From JAFGPL01 sp963781805 (lineage in GTDB: Bacteria > Bacteroidota > Bacteroidia > Bacteroidales > UBA10428), in contig CAWAHF010000004.1 of NCBI GenBank assembly GCA_963781805.1, positions 5,890,001 to 5,954,000 on the forward strand: a stretch of DNA of 64,000 nucleotides. The letters are read 5' to 3'. The notes beneath the pieces were generated by a model. It was not told where the DNA came from. It saw only the letters and a program-made list of their open reading frames with translations, and did not search any database. Below are positions 42,815 to 51,835 of this stretch, one piece after another. Position 1 is the first letter of the stretch, and each line of letters opens with the position of its first letter. The position numbers and the translations under genes are program-made.

Positions 42815-43921
42815 CTAATCAAATAAATGTGGTTTAATCATAACCGAATCATCATAATCTTTTACCTTGATCTGACCTTTCAGCACCATCAGGCCGTTCA
42901 TGGCAAGGGCATGCATTTCATCTTCGCCCGGATAGATAATTACCGGGGCAATGAAGGATACCATTTTTTTCAAATATTCCACGATCATCGGATTATGGGA
43001 GATTCCTCCTGTTAGTATAATGGCATCAACTTCACCATGGAGAACGGTACACATGGCTCCTATTTCTTTTCCAATCTGGTATGCCATTGCATCCTGTATC
43101 AGCCTGGCACGTTCATCGCCATCCTGAGCGAGCAGTTCAATTTCGTAAGCGCTGTTGGTGCCCATATAAGCAACAAGTCCGCCTTCACCTGTAATTATCT
43201 TTTGAATTTCTTCAAGTGAGAATTCTCCTTCAAAACACATCCTTGCCAGATCACCTGCCGGCAAGGTACCCGAACGCTCAGGTGAAAACGGCCCTTCTCC
43301 GTCAAGCGCCTGATTTACATCAATTACACGGCCTTTTTTATGAGCTCCTACAGAGATTCCTCCTCCCATGTGAGCGATAACCAGGTTCAAATCTTCATAT
43401 TTTTTGTCCAACAACCTGGCATAGGCTCTTGCGGTAGCTTTCTGGTTGAGTGCATGAAAAATAGATATGCGTTTAAATTTGGGATGACCGGTAAAACGGG
43501 CTACATCCTGCAATTCGTCCACTACAACGGGATCTGCAATAAATGCCTGGCATCTTGGGATATCCCTGGCAATCTCATCGGCAATCAACCCCCCGAGGTT
43601 GCTGGCATGTTCGCCAAGTATTCCTTCCCTGAGATCATGTTTTAGCCGTTTATTAATTCTGTATACTCCTGATTCGATAGGCTGAACAAGTCCTCCCCGT
43701 CCTACTACCACATCAAACTGATTGATGTCAATACGTGAGTCAGTCAGCTCTTTCAGTATGATATCTTTTCTGTATATGAATTGATCACTCATTCTGCTGA
43801 ATTTGCACAATTCTTCATGATCATGATGTATATTTTTAAGAAATACCGGTTTGTTATTGCTGTATACAGCAATTTTGGTAGTTGTTGATCCCGGATTTAT
43901 AGCCAGAATTTTATGTTCCAT
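42815..43921 (-). CDS. buk: butyrate kinase
   Basis: A 368-residue kinase of the acetate/butyrate kinase (ASKHA) family. It converts butyryl phosphate and ADP to butyrate and ATP in the cytoplasm. The phosphate-binding start ILAINPGSTTTK and later motifs VVGRGGLVQPI, VIAHMGGGISVGAH, LDGEGPFSPERSGTLPAGD and ILTGGISHN are typical of Buk. The frame opens at 43972, but the family-like start is the ATG at 43919-43921, which removes overlap with ptb. It is the last gene of the pta-hbd-ackA-ptb-buk operon, 25 bases after ptb. Related branched-chain acids are possible substrates. Confidence 0.95.
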   Translation of the reverse strand: MEHKILAINPGSTTTKIAVYSNNKPVFLKNIHHDHEELCKFSRMSDQFIYRKDIILKELTDSRIDINQFDVVVGRGGLVQPIESGVYRINKRLKHDLREGILGEHASNLGGLIADEIARDIPRCQAFIADPVVVDELQDVARFTGHPKFKRISIFHALNQKATARAYARLLDKKYEDLNLVIAHMGGGISVGAHKKGRVIDVNQALDGEGPFSPERSGTLPAGDLARMCFEGEFSLEEIQKIITGEGGLVAYMGTNSAYEIELLAQDGDERARLIQDAMAYQIGKEIGAMCTVLHGEVDAIILTGGISHNPMIVEYLKKMVSFIAPVIIYPGEDEMHALAMNGLMVLKGQIKVKDYDDSVMIKPHLFD

Positions 43922-43946
43922 AAGAAAAGGATTTAAAATTTCTAAA

Positions 43947-44846
43947 TCAGCTAATTGCGGAAGCAAGAGCAATGGACATTAGTTTGCTGGCTGCAGAATC
44001 AGCCCTTGATGCAAGCACTATCGGCGCAGAAGCTCCGGCAACAACCGAAGCGGAAGAAGCGCCTCCGAGAAAATTTAAAGATTTATACAGAATATTCCCG
44101 CTGTTCAGATCGGGAACAATCAGAATATCTGCATCTCCTGCTACTTCGCCCGTAATTCCTTTGCTCCCGGCAGCATTTTTCGATACCGCATTGTCGATAG
44201 CCAGGGGACCTTCGACAATACACCCGGTAATCTGGGCTCTTTTATTCATCATGTTGAACATTGCGGCATGCACAGTGGCTTCCATTTTCTGGTTTACTGT
44301 TTCCACTGCAGCTATCACTGCTACCTTGGGGTTCGGGATTCCGAGTTTATGATAAATCTCCACCGAATTCTTTAATATTTCAAGCTTTTCTGTAAAATCA
44401 GGTGAAATATTAATGGCAACATCGGCAATTCCCAGTAATTTATGATAATAAGGACTTTCAAACAGTGCAAAATGACTTATCAGTTTGTTGTTAATTAATC
44501 CCGTGTGTGTTTGAATTACAGGTTTTAAAAAACTGCCGGTACTAATCATTCCTTTCATCAGGATATCCGCCTGATGCTCACGGATTAGTTTAACTGCCAG
44601 TTCAGCAGCCTTAAGCTCATCGATTTCATGATATACCTCAAACGCTGAAATATCGAATCCAAGGGTAGGGGACAGCTTTTCAATTTCTTTTTTATCTCCG
44701 ATAAGAATGGGAATAATAAGTTTTTCGTCGAATGCAAGTTTCAAAGCTTTTAATACTTCGAAAAATCCGGCACAGGGTACAACAATTTTTCTGGCCGGTT
44801 TCTTTTTTGCGGTTTCAAGAAGATGATGTAACGATTTAAGTTGCAT
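43947..44846 (-). CDS. ptb: phosphate butyryltransferase
   Basis: A 299-residue member of the phosphate acetyl/butyryltransferase family. It transfers butyryl from CoA to phosphate, feeding butyrate kinase. Visible marks are KIVVPCAGFFEVLKAL near the start, ILMKGMISTGSFLKPV in the middle, and GDADILIVPDLNSGNILYKSL followed by GGASSASVVAGASAPIVL at the C-terminal active-site region. The start overlaps the ackA stop by 11 bases, so translation is probably coupled. Pairing with buk next door secures the butyryl rather than acetyl assignment. Confidence 0.94.
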   Translation of the reverse strand: MQLKSLHHLLETAKKKPARKIVVPCAGFFEVLKALKLAFDEKLIIPILIGDKKEIEKLSPTLGFDISAFEVYHEIDELKAAELAVKLIREHQADILMKGMISTGSFLKPVIQTHTGLINNKLISHFALFESPYYHKLLGIADVAINISPDFTEKLEILKNSVEIYHKLGIPNPKVAVIAAVETVNQKMEATVHAAMFNMMNKRAQITGCIVEGPLAIDNAVSKNAAGSKGITGEVAGDADILIVPDLNSGNILYKSLNFLGGASSASVVAGASAPIVLASRADSAASKLMSIALASAIS

Positions 44847-46068
44847 GAATCATCCCTTTTTCTTTCATTTCCTGGACAATTTTCAACGTGTCTTCTGCTA
44901 TCACAAGTTCTTCGTTTGTAGGCACTACCATTACAGTTACAGCCGATGTATCATCGGAAATGATAACCTCTTTTCCTCGTTTGCCTTTGTTTTTTTCTGC
45001 TGAAAACTTAACTCCCATGAATTCAAGACCTTTGCAGACTTCTTCTCTTGTTTCAGGTCCGTTTTCACCGATTCCTCCTGCAAATATAATAATATCCACA
45101 CCTCCCATGGCAGCAGCATAGGCGCCCATATATTTTTTAATTCGGTAATGATACATCTCAAGACCCAGTTTGGCGCGTTCGTTATTTTCATTAAACGCAG
45201 CATCTTCGATTTCGCGCATATCAGACGAAATACCTGTAATTCCAAGCATGCCGCTCTGCTTGTTGAACAGTGTATTTGCCTGTGAAAGGCCAATCTCTTC
45301 CTTATCCATAATGAAATTCATAACCCCAAGGTCCACATCGCCCGAACGGGTTCCCATAATCAGTCCTTCGAGAGGAGTGAATCCCATGGACGTATCCATA
45401 GATTTTCCATGCATTACAGCAGCCATAGATGCTCCATTTCCTAAATGACAGGTAATGATTTTTTTCGTAGTGATATCTACATTCAGAATCTGGCAGGCCC
45501 GTCGGCTGATATAGTAATGACTTGTACCGTGAAAACCGTATTTTCTGATTCCATACTTGTTGTATAACGAATATGGTATCGCATACATATAGGCATATTC
45601 AGGTAAAGTCTGGTGAAAAGCGGTATCGAAAACAGCTACCTGAGGTATTCCAGGCATTAAAAGACTTACTGCATTTATCCCTTTAAGATTTGCAGGATTA
45701 TGTAACGGAGCTATCTCGCAATATTTTTCAATAGAAGCATGAACCTCATCATCAATAAAGGAACTGTGGGCAAACTTCTCTCCACCATTTACCACACGGT
45801 GACCTACGGCTTCAATTTCGTTCAGATTTTTTAAACAGCCGTGTTTTTGACTTGTAATAATTCCCAGAATATATTCTATACCAATAAGGTGATCGAGAAT
45901 TTCACCTTCGAATTTTACGTTTTCACCATTTTCTTTTTCAAGTTTCACAAAAGAACCTTTCAGGCCAACTTTTTCAGCAACTCCTTTTGCCAACACATGT
46001 TGTTTACGCATCTCAAATAACTGGAATTTTATCGAAGAGCTACCGCAATTTAATACAAGAACTTTCAT
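44836..46068 (-). CDS. ackA: acetate kinase
   Basis: A 410-residue acetate kinase, close to the family length. Motifs: VLNCGSSSIKFQL, AVGHRVVNGGEKF, VAVFDTAFHQTLP with the conserved Phe/Asp/Thr stretch, YGFHGTSHYYIS, CHLGNGAS, DTSMGFTPLEGLIMGTRSGD and FAGGIGENGPETR. It makes ATP and acetate from acetyl phosphate. It sits between hbd and ptb in the operon, 18 bases after hbd, and its partner pta is the operon's first gene. Confidence 0.97.
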   Translation of the reverse strand: MKVLVLNCGSSSIKFQLFEMRKQHVLAKGVAEKVGLKGSFVKLEKENGENVKFEGEILDHLIGIEYILGIITSQKHGCLKNLNEIEAVGHRVVNGGEKFAHSSFIDDEVHASIEKYCEIAPLHNPANLKGINAVSLLMPGIPQVAVFDTAFHQTLPEYAYMYAIPYSLYNKYGIRKYGFHGTSHYYISRRACQILNVDITTKKIITCHLGNGASMAAVMHGKSMDTSMGFTPLEGLIMGTRSGDVDLGVMNFIMDKEEIGLSQANTLFNKQSGMLGITGISSDMREIEDAAFNENNERAKLGLEMYHYRIKKYMGAYAAAMGGVDIIIFAGGIGENGPETREEVCKGLEFMGVKFSAEKNKGKRGKEVIISDDTSAVTVMVVPTNEELVIAEDTLKIVQEMKEKGMIHAT

Positions 46069-46086
46069 GGAGTAGAGTTATTTTAA

Positions 46087-47037
46087 TTAAGAAATTTTTC
46101 TTCCTGTTTCGTCATATTTATAGAATCCCTGACCGGAACCCCGGCCGTACTGCAAGGCTCGTACCAGTTTTTTAATTACCGGTGAGGCCTTATATTTTAT
46201 GTCGCCAAATTCGTGATACAAATTATCCATCCATCTGACCACCTTATCCAATCCTACTTTATCTGCCAGTTCGAAAGGACCTAACGTAAGACCCAGCCCG
46301 ATACGCATAGTTTTATCAATGTCTTCTCTGGTTCCCACACCTTCCATGAGTACTTCACAGGCCTCATTTACCAGGGCAACAAACAATCTTACACTTATTA
46401 AACCAGGCGATTCCTCTACAGGTATAACCTCCTTACCGAGCATGCTCACAAATTTACACACTCTGGTATACACTTCGTCGGAGGTATACAACCCACGCAC
46501 TACTTCAATCATTTTAGCTCCCGGCGAAGTAGTGAGAAAATGGAGACTTACACATCGGTTTTTATTTTCGAGTTCGGAGGATAATTCGGTAACTACAATG
46601 GTGGTGGAATTGGTGGCTATGATAGCGTCTGTGGAAACATATTTTTCAATGTTTTTAAACACTTCCTTTCTGCAGGTAACCCTTTGTTCACGGGTTTTTG
46701 ATCGGATAGCTTCAATGACCAGGTCACATCCCTTCAGGTGCTCGTAACCCACAAAACCATGAATCCGCGAGAGGATCGATCTCTTTTCACCGGGTGTCAT
46801 CCCCCAGTGATCTATCATATGATTCAGCTCGGCTTCCATTCTGCAAAAGGCATAGTCGATTTTTTCCTCTGACAATTCAATAAATATTACTTCTAACTCT
46901 TTTGCGCTAATCATCATGGCTATATTCTGGCCAACACTGCCGCACCCCACAATACCCACCTTTGAAAATAGTTGTTTGGGACGGTCTTTTTTACTTAGTC
47001 CATATTCCTCAATGGATTCGACTATGATATCTGACAT
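46087..47037 (-). CDS. 3-hydroxyacyl-CoA dehydrogenase (3-hydroxybutyryl-CoA type)
   Basis: A 316-residue NAD-dependent enzyme. The Rossmann motif is VGIVGCGSVGQ (27-37). The catalytic pair is probably His166 and Glu178. The usual HF(F/M)NP loop reads HFLTTSPGAKMIEVV here, so the conserved Asn-Pro after the His is missing, which may change specificity. The C-terminal helical domain ends with the usual LGPFELADKVGLD and GRGSGQGFYKYDE. It would interconvert acetoacetyl-CoA and 3-hydroxybutyryl-CoA on the way to butyryl-CoA. Thiolase, crotonase and acyl-CoA dehydrogenase genes are not in the window. Confidence 0.88.
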   Translation of the reverse strand: MSDIIVESIEEYGLSKKDRPKQLFSKVGIVGCGSVGQNIAMMISAKELEVIFIELSEEKIDYAFCRMEAELNHMIDHWGMTPGEKRSILSRIHGFVGYEHLKGCDLVIEAIRSKTREQRVTCRKEVFKNIEKYVSTDAIIATNSTTIVVTELSSELENKNRCVSLHFLTTSPGAKMIEVVRGLYTSDEVYTRVCKFVSMLGKEVIPVEESPGLISVRLFVALVNEACEVLMEGVGTREDIDKTMRIGLGLTLGPFELADKVGLDKVVRWMDNLYHEFGDIKYKASPVIKKLVRALQYGRGSGQGFYKYDETGRKIS

Positions 47038-47054
47038 GCTTTGTATTTTATAAT

Positions 47055-48065
47055 TTATTTATTTTTTGTATCGATGGCCTGATTGGCTGTTATTGCAATC
47101 AGATTGACTATGTCGCTGACCGAACAGCCACGCGACAAATCATTGATAGGGGCAGCCATCCCCTGCAGGATAGGCCCGATGGCATCTGCATGAGCCAGTC
47201 GTTCCACCAGTTTGTAAGCAATATTGCCCGCTTCCAGCGAAGGGAATATAAGCACATTGGCTTTGCCTGCAATTGCGCTTCCGGGAGATTTCTTTTTTCC
47301 AATAGCTTCGATAATAGCGGCATCTGCCTGAAGTTCTCCGTCGATTTTTAGCGATGGATCACGCTCTTTAGCAATCCTGGTGGCTTCCACCACCTTGTCC
47401 ACCATTTCGTGCTTGGCGCTGCCCTTGGTTGAGAAACTAAGCATGGCAATACGTGGTTCAATTTTCGCGATTGCCCTGGTGGTTCTGGCTGTGGAAATAG
47501 CAATCTGGGCTAGTTCCGGTGCAGTAGGACTCGGATGAACTGCACAATCGGCAAATACCATCAACCCATCCTCACCAAATTCCCTGTCTTTCAGAAACAT
47601 AAGGAAAGCCCCGGAAACAACTGTAATTCCCGGGAGTGTTTTTACAAACTGAAAAGCAGGTCTCAGCACATCTCCGGTGGCATTATCGGCTCCGGCTACT
47701 TCTCCGTCGGCATCACCGCTCTTAATCATTAGTGTAGAAAAATAGAGTGGATTGTCTAAAAGTTTAAGCGCTTCTTCTTTGGTTAAACCTTTAGATTTCC
47801 TGAGTTCAACCATCAAATCTGCATATGTATCTCTTTTTTCAGATGTAGACGGATCAATCAAGGTTGCTTTCTCAATATGTTTTAATCCAAGTTGGCTAGC
47901 ATTTTGTCTGATAGATGGAATGTCTCCAAGAAGGATAATATCTGCAATTCCCTCTGCCAAGGCTATATCTGCGGCTCTGACCGTGCGTTCTTCATAACCT
48001 TCGGGCAAAACAATACGTTGTTTGTTTTTTTGAGCATTCTCTTTTATTTTGTCGAGTAGATTCAT
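47055..48065 (-). CDS. pta: phosphate acetyltransferase
   Basis: A 336-residue short-form phosphate acetyltransferase without the N-terminal regulatory domains of long Pta. It converts acetyl-CoA and phosphate to acetyl phosphate. Motifs: QRIVLPEGYEERTV, LMIKSGDADGEVAGADNATGDVLRP, VFADCAVHPSPTAPELAQIA, ARIAMLSFSTKGSA-like block, and NVLIFPSLEAGNIAYKLVERL. The open frame reaches 48170, but the first 35 codons precede a perfect promoter element and MNLLDKIKENAQ at 48065 is the family start. It is the first gene of the five-gene operon. Confidence 0.95.
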   Translation of the reverse strand: MNLLDKIKENAQKNKQRIVLPEGYEERTVRAADIALAEGIADIILLGDIPSIRQNASQLGLKHIEKATLIDPSTSEKRDTYADLMVELRKSKGLTKEEALKLLDNPLYFSTLMIKSGDADGEVAGADNATGDVLRPAFQFVKTLPGITVVSGAFLMFLKDREFGEDGLMVFADCAVHPSPTAPELAQIAISTARTTRAIAKIEPRIAMLSFSTKGSAKHEMVDKVVEATRIAKERDPSLKIDGELQADAAIIEAIGKKKSPGSAIAGKANVLIFPSLEAGNIAYKLVERLAHADAIGPILQGMAAPINDLSRGCSVSDIVNLIAITANQAIDTKNK

Positions 48066-48438
48066 TGATTTACAGATATTTACATTTGTTATTTCGAAAA
48101 CACAAAAGTAATGAAAATTGAATGATTTAAGGCTAATCAAAGGATGATTTATATCATAATTCAATATCAATTATTCATGTCTCAAAAAAACGGAACCTAT
48201 TCCCTAAAATTATGGAAAAATAATACTAAGTGCAAGGCTGTGGTTTATAATTTCGAAAAGCTTGTATTTAAAATAGCCACAAAGGCACCAAACCACAAAA
48301 AATCACCAAAACATTGAACAACAATGTAATAGACGTAAACTATTGGAATTGGAATGAATGTGTAAAGAAACCTTTTTTTTACATTGGGAATTATAGTAAC
48401 GTCTGGTCCGTTAAAAAGATATTATCTTATGCTATCTG
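48066..48438. other. 373-base gap upstream of the pta operon
   Basis: Holds the pta promoter near its left edge. The remainder is AT-rich. A stretch around 48278-48310 (gccacaaaggcaccaaacca) resembles degenerate repeats common near Bacteroidota genes, but I can support nothing more. No gene is seen. Confidence 0.4.
48103..48110 (-). promoter_or_regulatory. Bacteroidota -7 promoter element of the pta operon
   Basis: TACTTTTG on the minus strand fits TAnnTTTG. Transcription would begin near 48096, leaving a leader of about 30 bases to the ATG at 48065. The -33 element is weak. The position supports the downstream pta start. Confidence 0.5.
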
Positions 48439-49032
48439 TCAGAGCGTATCTTCTTTAATCTGCATTGCAAAGCGTAAAATAAAAATATAAGGTATCGCAT
48501 AGAATATTGAGATAAGTGAAGTATAGGCTATTTGTCCCATGTTTACAATAATTCTTGTCCCAAAATAGGATACGATAATTGCAACCAGGCAAGCAATGGC
48601 ATATTGATTGATGGCTTTTATTCCTTTTATTTGCAAACTCATGCTGTTTGTTGCCGAAATAAGGATGACAATATAAAGGATGAACCTGATTAATCCAAAG
48701 AATCCATATATACCTCCTAATGCTTTATAGTTAAGCTGAAAATATCCAAGTTGATGAACAATATTAAAAACAGACGAAATAATATTTAAGATCAATAATG
48801 ATATAAAAGAACCGGCAAGATTGGTCAAACCCTTTTGCCGGGAATAAACTGAAATCACATAAAGAATAAAACTTCCACATAAGAGTAATAATACCTGATT
48901 TACAATTTGCTCTTTCCCGCTAAACGATTGAAAGCTTTTAAGTACAAAATCAAATGCCATTGCAAGCGAAAACAAGATAATTACGGCAGAACAAAATATT
49001 ACCGCCATTCGAATCTGATTGGTAATTTTCAT
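48439..49032 (-). CDS. hypothetical multi-pass membrane protein
   Basis: A 197-residue protein with about six predicted transmembrane helices: near residues 9-31, 45-63, 72-92, 104-126, 142-162 and 168-188, judged by hydrophobicity. Loops are short and basic. I do not recognise a family. It stands alone between the pta operon and the 137-bp foldback repeat, in an AT-rich setting. Confidence 0.6.
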   Translation of the reverse strand: MKITNQIRMAVIFCSAVIILFSLAMAFDFVLKSFQSFSGKEQIVNQVLLLLCGSFILYVISVYSRQKGLTNLAGSFISLLILNIISSVFNIVHQLGYFQLNYKALGGIYGFFGLIRFILYIVILISATNSMSLQIKGIKAINQYAIACLVAIIVSYFGTRIIVNMGQIAYTSLISIFYAIPYIFILRFAMQIKEDTL

Positions 49033-49137
49033 TTGTTTAAGGATTTTAGGTTTTTAGAAATGATGGTTTAATATTACTTTTTTTATCATTACTGACTGGT
49101 TAAATATATATAAATTCTCGAAATGCCTGTTTTTATT

Positions 49138-49274
49138 ACGTCCCTAAAGGGACTTATAACTATAGGTCATTTTTTGTTCTACCGATATTATATCCTTAAC
49201 GGGACTGTCCCGATAGGGACAAGATATTGGTAGACATAAAGTTAAAATTTGTATATAAGTCCCTTTAGGGACGT
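49138..49274. repeat. 137-bp foldback repeat with 21-bp perfect inverted ends
   Basis: Outer arms 49138-49158 and 49254-49274 are exact reverse complements (containing GTCCCTAAAGGGAC). An inner pair (TCTACCGATATT near 49179 and GATATTGGTAGA near 49223) also pairs with two mismatches, and the centre has GGGAC-t-GTCCC and GATAGGGAC. The whole can fold into one long hairpin. It fills the 321-base gap 49033-49353 and may be a REP/MITE-like element or act as a terminator. Confidence 0.85.
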
Positions 49275-49353
49275 TATATTATTTATTCGTTCAATAATGT
49301 TTTTTTATACACACCTTTTTTCGGAAGAATAGATGAATAATCAGAAATCAATC

Positions 49354-51720
49354 TCAGATATTCCCGGAAGAAGCCGGTTCTATTTGAAAATATAAGACGC
49401 TATTATCAGAATGCACTTTTATTACTGCATGTGTGACTTTCTTTTCAAGTATAATTTTACTCACCGGAGCAGATATCTCTTTATCGATTGTCCTTGAAAG
49501 GTATCGTACTCCGTATTCTTCATTGAATCCCAATTCAATAATATGGTTTTTCGCGGATTCATCCAGCAGAACTGAAATCATATTTCTCGATAACCGGTTG
49601 TTTATTTCTTCAATAAGTTTATCTACAATTGTTCCTATTTCTTTTCTCCCTATCTTATTAAATATCAGAATTTTTTGCAACCGGTTGATAAATTCAGGTT
49701 TGAAAAATGCTTTCACCGCTCCCAGGTAATTACTTTTCATTTCAGAAAGTTCACCTGCACCCATTTCACCTTCATCGTTTGTGAAACCAACCTTTTTCTG
49801 AGTTTTTTTAGATGCAACCCCAAGATTGCTGGTGAAAATTACAATCGTATCCCTGAAACTTGCAGTTCGGCCGTTTGATGCGGTGAGAATTCCATTGTCA
49901 AGGATTTGCAGAAAAATATCCTGTACTTCCGGATGCGCTTTTTCAATCTCATCGAACAACACAACACATGTCGGATTCGTACGGACTTTTTTAATCAACA
50001 GGCCCTCTTCATCCGAACCAATGTATCCGGGAGGTGCGCCAATAAATTTATCGATGTGATGCTTTTCATGATATTCAGACATATCAAACCTCACCAGGTT
50101 ACTTTCACTGCCAAAGTACAGTTTAGCCAACGCTTTAGCGGTCGCAGTTTTTCCAACACCTGTGGGTCCCACAAACAAAAATATAGCTTTCGGCTTTTCA
50201 GGGGAATTCAATCCGGCCTCTGCCATACGCAGGTTTTCTGCAATCTCGTCCATCACATGGCCCTGTCCCACAATCTCAGATTTCAGAGATTTTTCAATAT
50301 CCAGGAGTTTATTGGTATTTCTGCGATTTAATATCTCTACAGGAACATTACATCGTTTCGAAATAACCTTAAAAACATCTTCTTCCGTTACTTCGGTCCC
50401 GCTGCTATTCATGAGTATGCCATCCTCGTCGTCCTGTCCGATAATTACCGATGGGAAAAGTTTCCTTGAGCAGGCGCTCTCCAGAATGCTTATGGCTTTA
50501 TCAGGCAGATGCAATGCAGGTAAATAGGTAATGGAAAGTTTTACCGAAGCCTCAACGGCATCGGGTGAAATTTTTACTTTGTAATGACTTTCATAACCGG
50601 GAACCAGCTTATTAAGAATGGCAGTGGTTTGAAAAGCATCCGGTTCGTTTATATGTACAAGTTGGAACCTTCTTTCAATAGCGGCATCTTTTTCAATATA
50701 TTTGCGGTATTCGCTGATGGTAGTGGCCCCAATTACCTGGATATCTCCCCTTGCAAGAAATGGTTTAAGAATATTTGATGCATCCATCAATCCATCCATA
50801 CCTCCTCCTGCACCCATGATGTTGTGAAATTCATCAATGAACAGGATGGTACCTTGTTGAATGGCATCATTCAAAATATTGTTCAGTCGTTCTTCAAAAT
50901 CTCCCCTGTATTTTGCGCCCGAAATTAACGAGGAAACCGATAATTCAAATATTTCCTTATTCTTCAAACCTTCGGGAACCTGACCTTTTGCACACATAAG
51001 GGCAAACGACTCTACAACAGCAGTTTTGCCAACACCGGCTTCGCCTATTATCAAAGCATTGGGCTTCGTTTTCTGCAGCAGAATCCTTCCCAATTCACGA
51101 ATTTCGCTTTCTCTGCCAATTGCTTCCGAAAGTTTGTTATCACGGGCAAGCTGTGTAAGATTTCTGCCATATTGCGAAAAATTTTTGCCCGCTTTAGGTT
51201 GTGATTTTGAATCCTGAGGAGTGACCCCATTTTTCAGATCATTTATGATTTTATCGATATCAATTTTATAAGGAGCGAGCAGTTCGCTTATTCGCCTGTG
51301 TCCCTCCAAAAGCAATACCGACAGGAAGATATTTAAATTGGGTGCGACCCCCTTATAATCGACATAATTTGAAAATTTATCAAAGATTTTTTTGGTTTCT
51401 TCAGATCTGCTTACCTGCTCTTTGGCAGGCTGCTCTCCCTGACGCTGCACCAAAAGTCTTACGTTTCTTCTTAGCTCGGTAAGTTTAATTTTGTTTTCCT
51501 GTTCAAGAATATGCAACAAGGGGTTGGTTTCGGCAACAATCTGGGTTTTTTCTGTCTGATCCAGATCAGGAATGAACCTGTCAAGATCTTTTGAAACATC
51601 TACAATTTTGAAGATTCCAAGCAACAGATGTTCCGGTTCTATCAATGTGCTTTTACAAAATACTGCTTCGTTTGCGGCGATTATCCACGCCCAGTTAATA
51701 CCAATAGAAATACTGTCCAT
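49354..51720 (-). CDS. ClpA/ClpC-like double AAA+ unfoldase
   Basis: A 788-residue HSP100 ATPase. A Clp-N-like helical domain (about 1-165) precedes AAA+ 1 (Walker A GEAGVGKT 226-233, Walker B ILFIDEFH 292-299, pore motif YRGDFE) and AAA+ 2 (GPTGVGKT 518-525, VVLFDEIEK 586-594, pore GAPPGYIGSDEEG). The long coiled-coil middle domain of ClpB is missing. A KKVGFTND segment (VGF at 644-646) lies where ClpA/ClpC carry the loop that docks on ClpP. So it is probably a protease-partner unfoldase rather than ClpB or ClpV (inference). It lies beside the kinase/phosphatase island and is divergent from the 506-residue ORF. No clpP or adaptor gene is present. Confidence 0.85.
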   Translation of the reverse strand: MDSISIGINWAWIIAANEAVFCKSTLIEPEHLLLGIFKIVDVSKDLDRFIPDLDQTEKTQIVAETNPLLHILEQENKIKLTELRRNVRLLVQRQGEQPAKEQVSRSEETKKIFDKFSNYVDYKGVAPNLNIFLSVLLLEGHRRISELLAPYKIDIDKIINDLKNGVTPQDSKSQPKAGKNFSQYGRNLTQLARDNKLSEAIGRESEIRELGRILLQKTKPNALIIGEAGVGKTAVVESFALMCAKGQVPEGLKNKEIFELSVSSLISGAKYRGDFEERLNNILNDAIQQGTILFIDEFHNIMGAGGGMDGLMDASNILKPFLARGDIQVIGATTISEYRKYIEKDAAIERRFQLVHINEPDAFQTTAILNKLVPGYESHYKVKISPDAVEASVKLSITYLPALHLPDKAISILESACSRKLFPSVIIGQDDEDGILMNSSGTEVTEEDVFKVISKRCNVPVEILNRRNTNKLLDIEKSLKSEIVGQGHVMDEIAENLRMAEAGLNSPEKPKAIFLFVGPTGVGKTATAKALAKLYFGSESNLVRFDMSEYHEKHHIDKFIGAPPGYIGSDEEGLLIKKVRTNPTCVVLFDEIEKAHPEVQDIFLQILDNGILTASNGRTASFRDTIVIFTSNLGVASKKTQKKVGFTNDEGEMGAGELSEMKSNYLGAVKAFFKPEFINRLQKILIFNKIGRKEIGTIVDKLIEEINNRLSRNMISVLLDESAKNHIIELGFNEEYGVRYLSRTIDKEISAPVSKIILEKKVTHAVIKVHSDNSVLYFQIEPASSGNI

Positions 51721-51761
51721 AAGTTTTGTGTGTTATTTTACCATATTATCTGTCAACTAAC

Positions 51762-51769
51762 TATATTTG
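51762..51769 (+). promoter_or_regulatory. -7 promoter element for the gene starting at 51836
   Basis: TATATTTG matches TAnnTTTG. It overlaps the first possible start codon (TTG at 51767) of the downstream frame, which argues that translation begins at the ATG 51836 instead. Confidence 0.45.
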
Positions 51770-51835
51770 TTACAAGGTTCAAAATTATCATTCTATTTTA
51801 ATTACAGAAATCAAAATTCAAATTATTTATACCTC

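Noticed and set aside
48066..48170. N-terminal extension of pta
   Set aside because: The 35 extra codons overlap the promoter element, and the family start MNLLDKIK fits at 48065.
49354..51720. ClpB disaggregase
   Set aside because: The long coiled-coil middle domain between the two AAA+ modules is missing.
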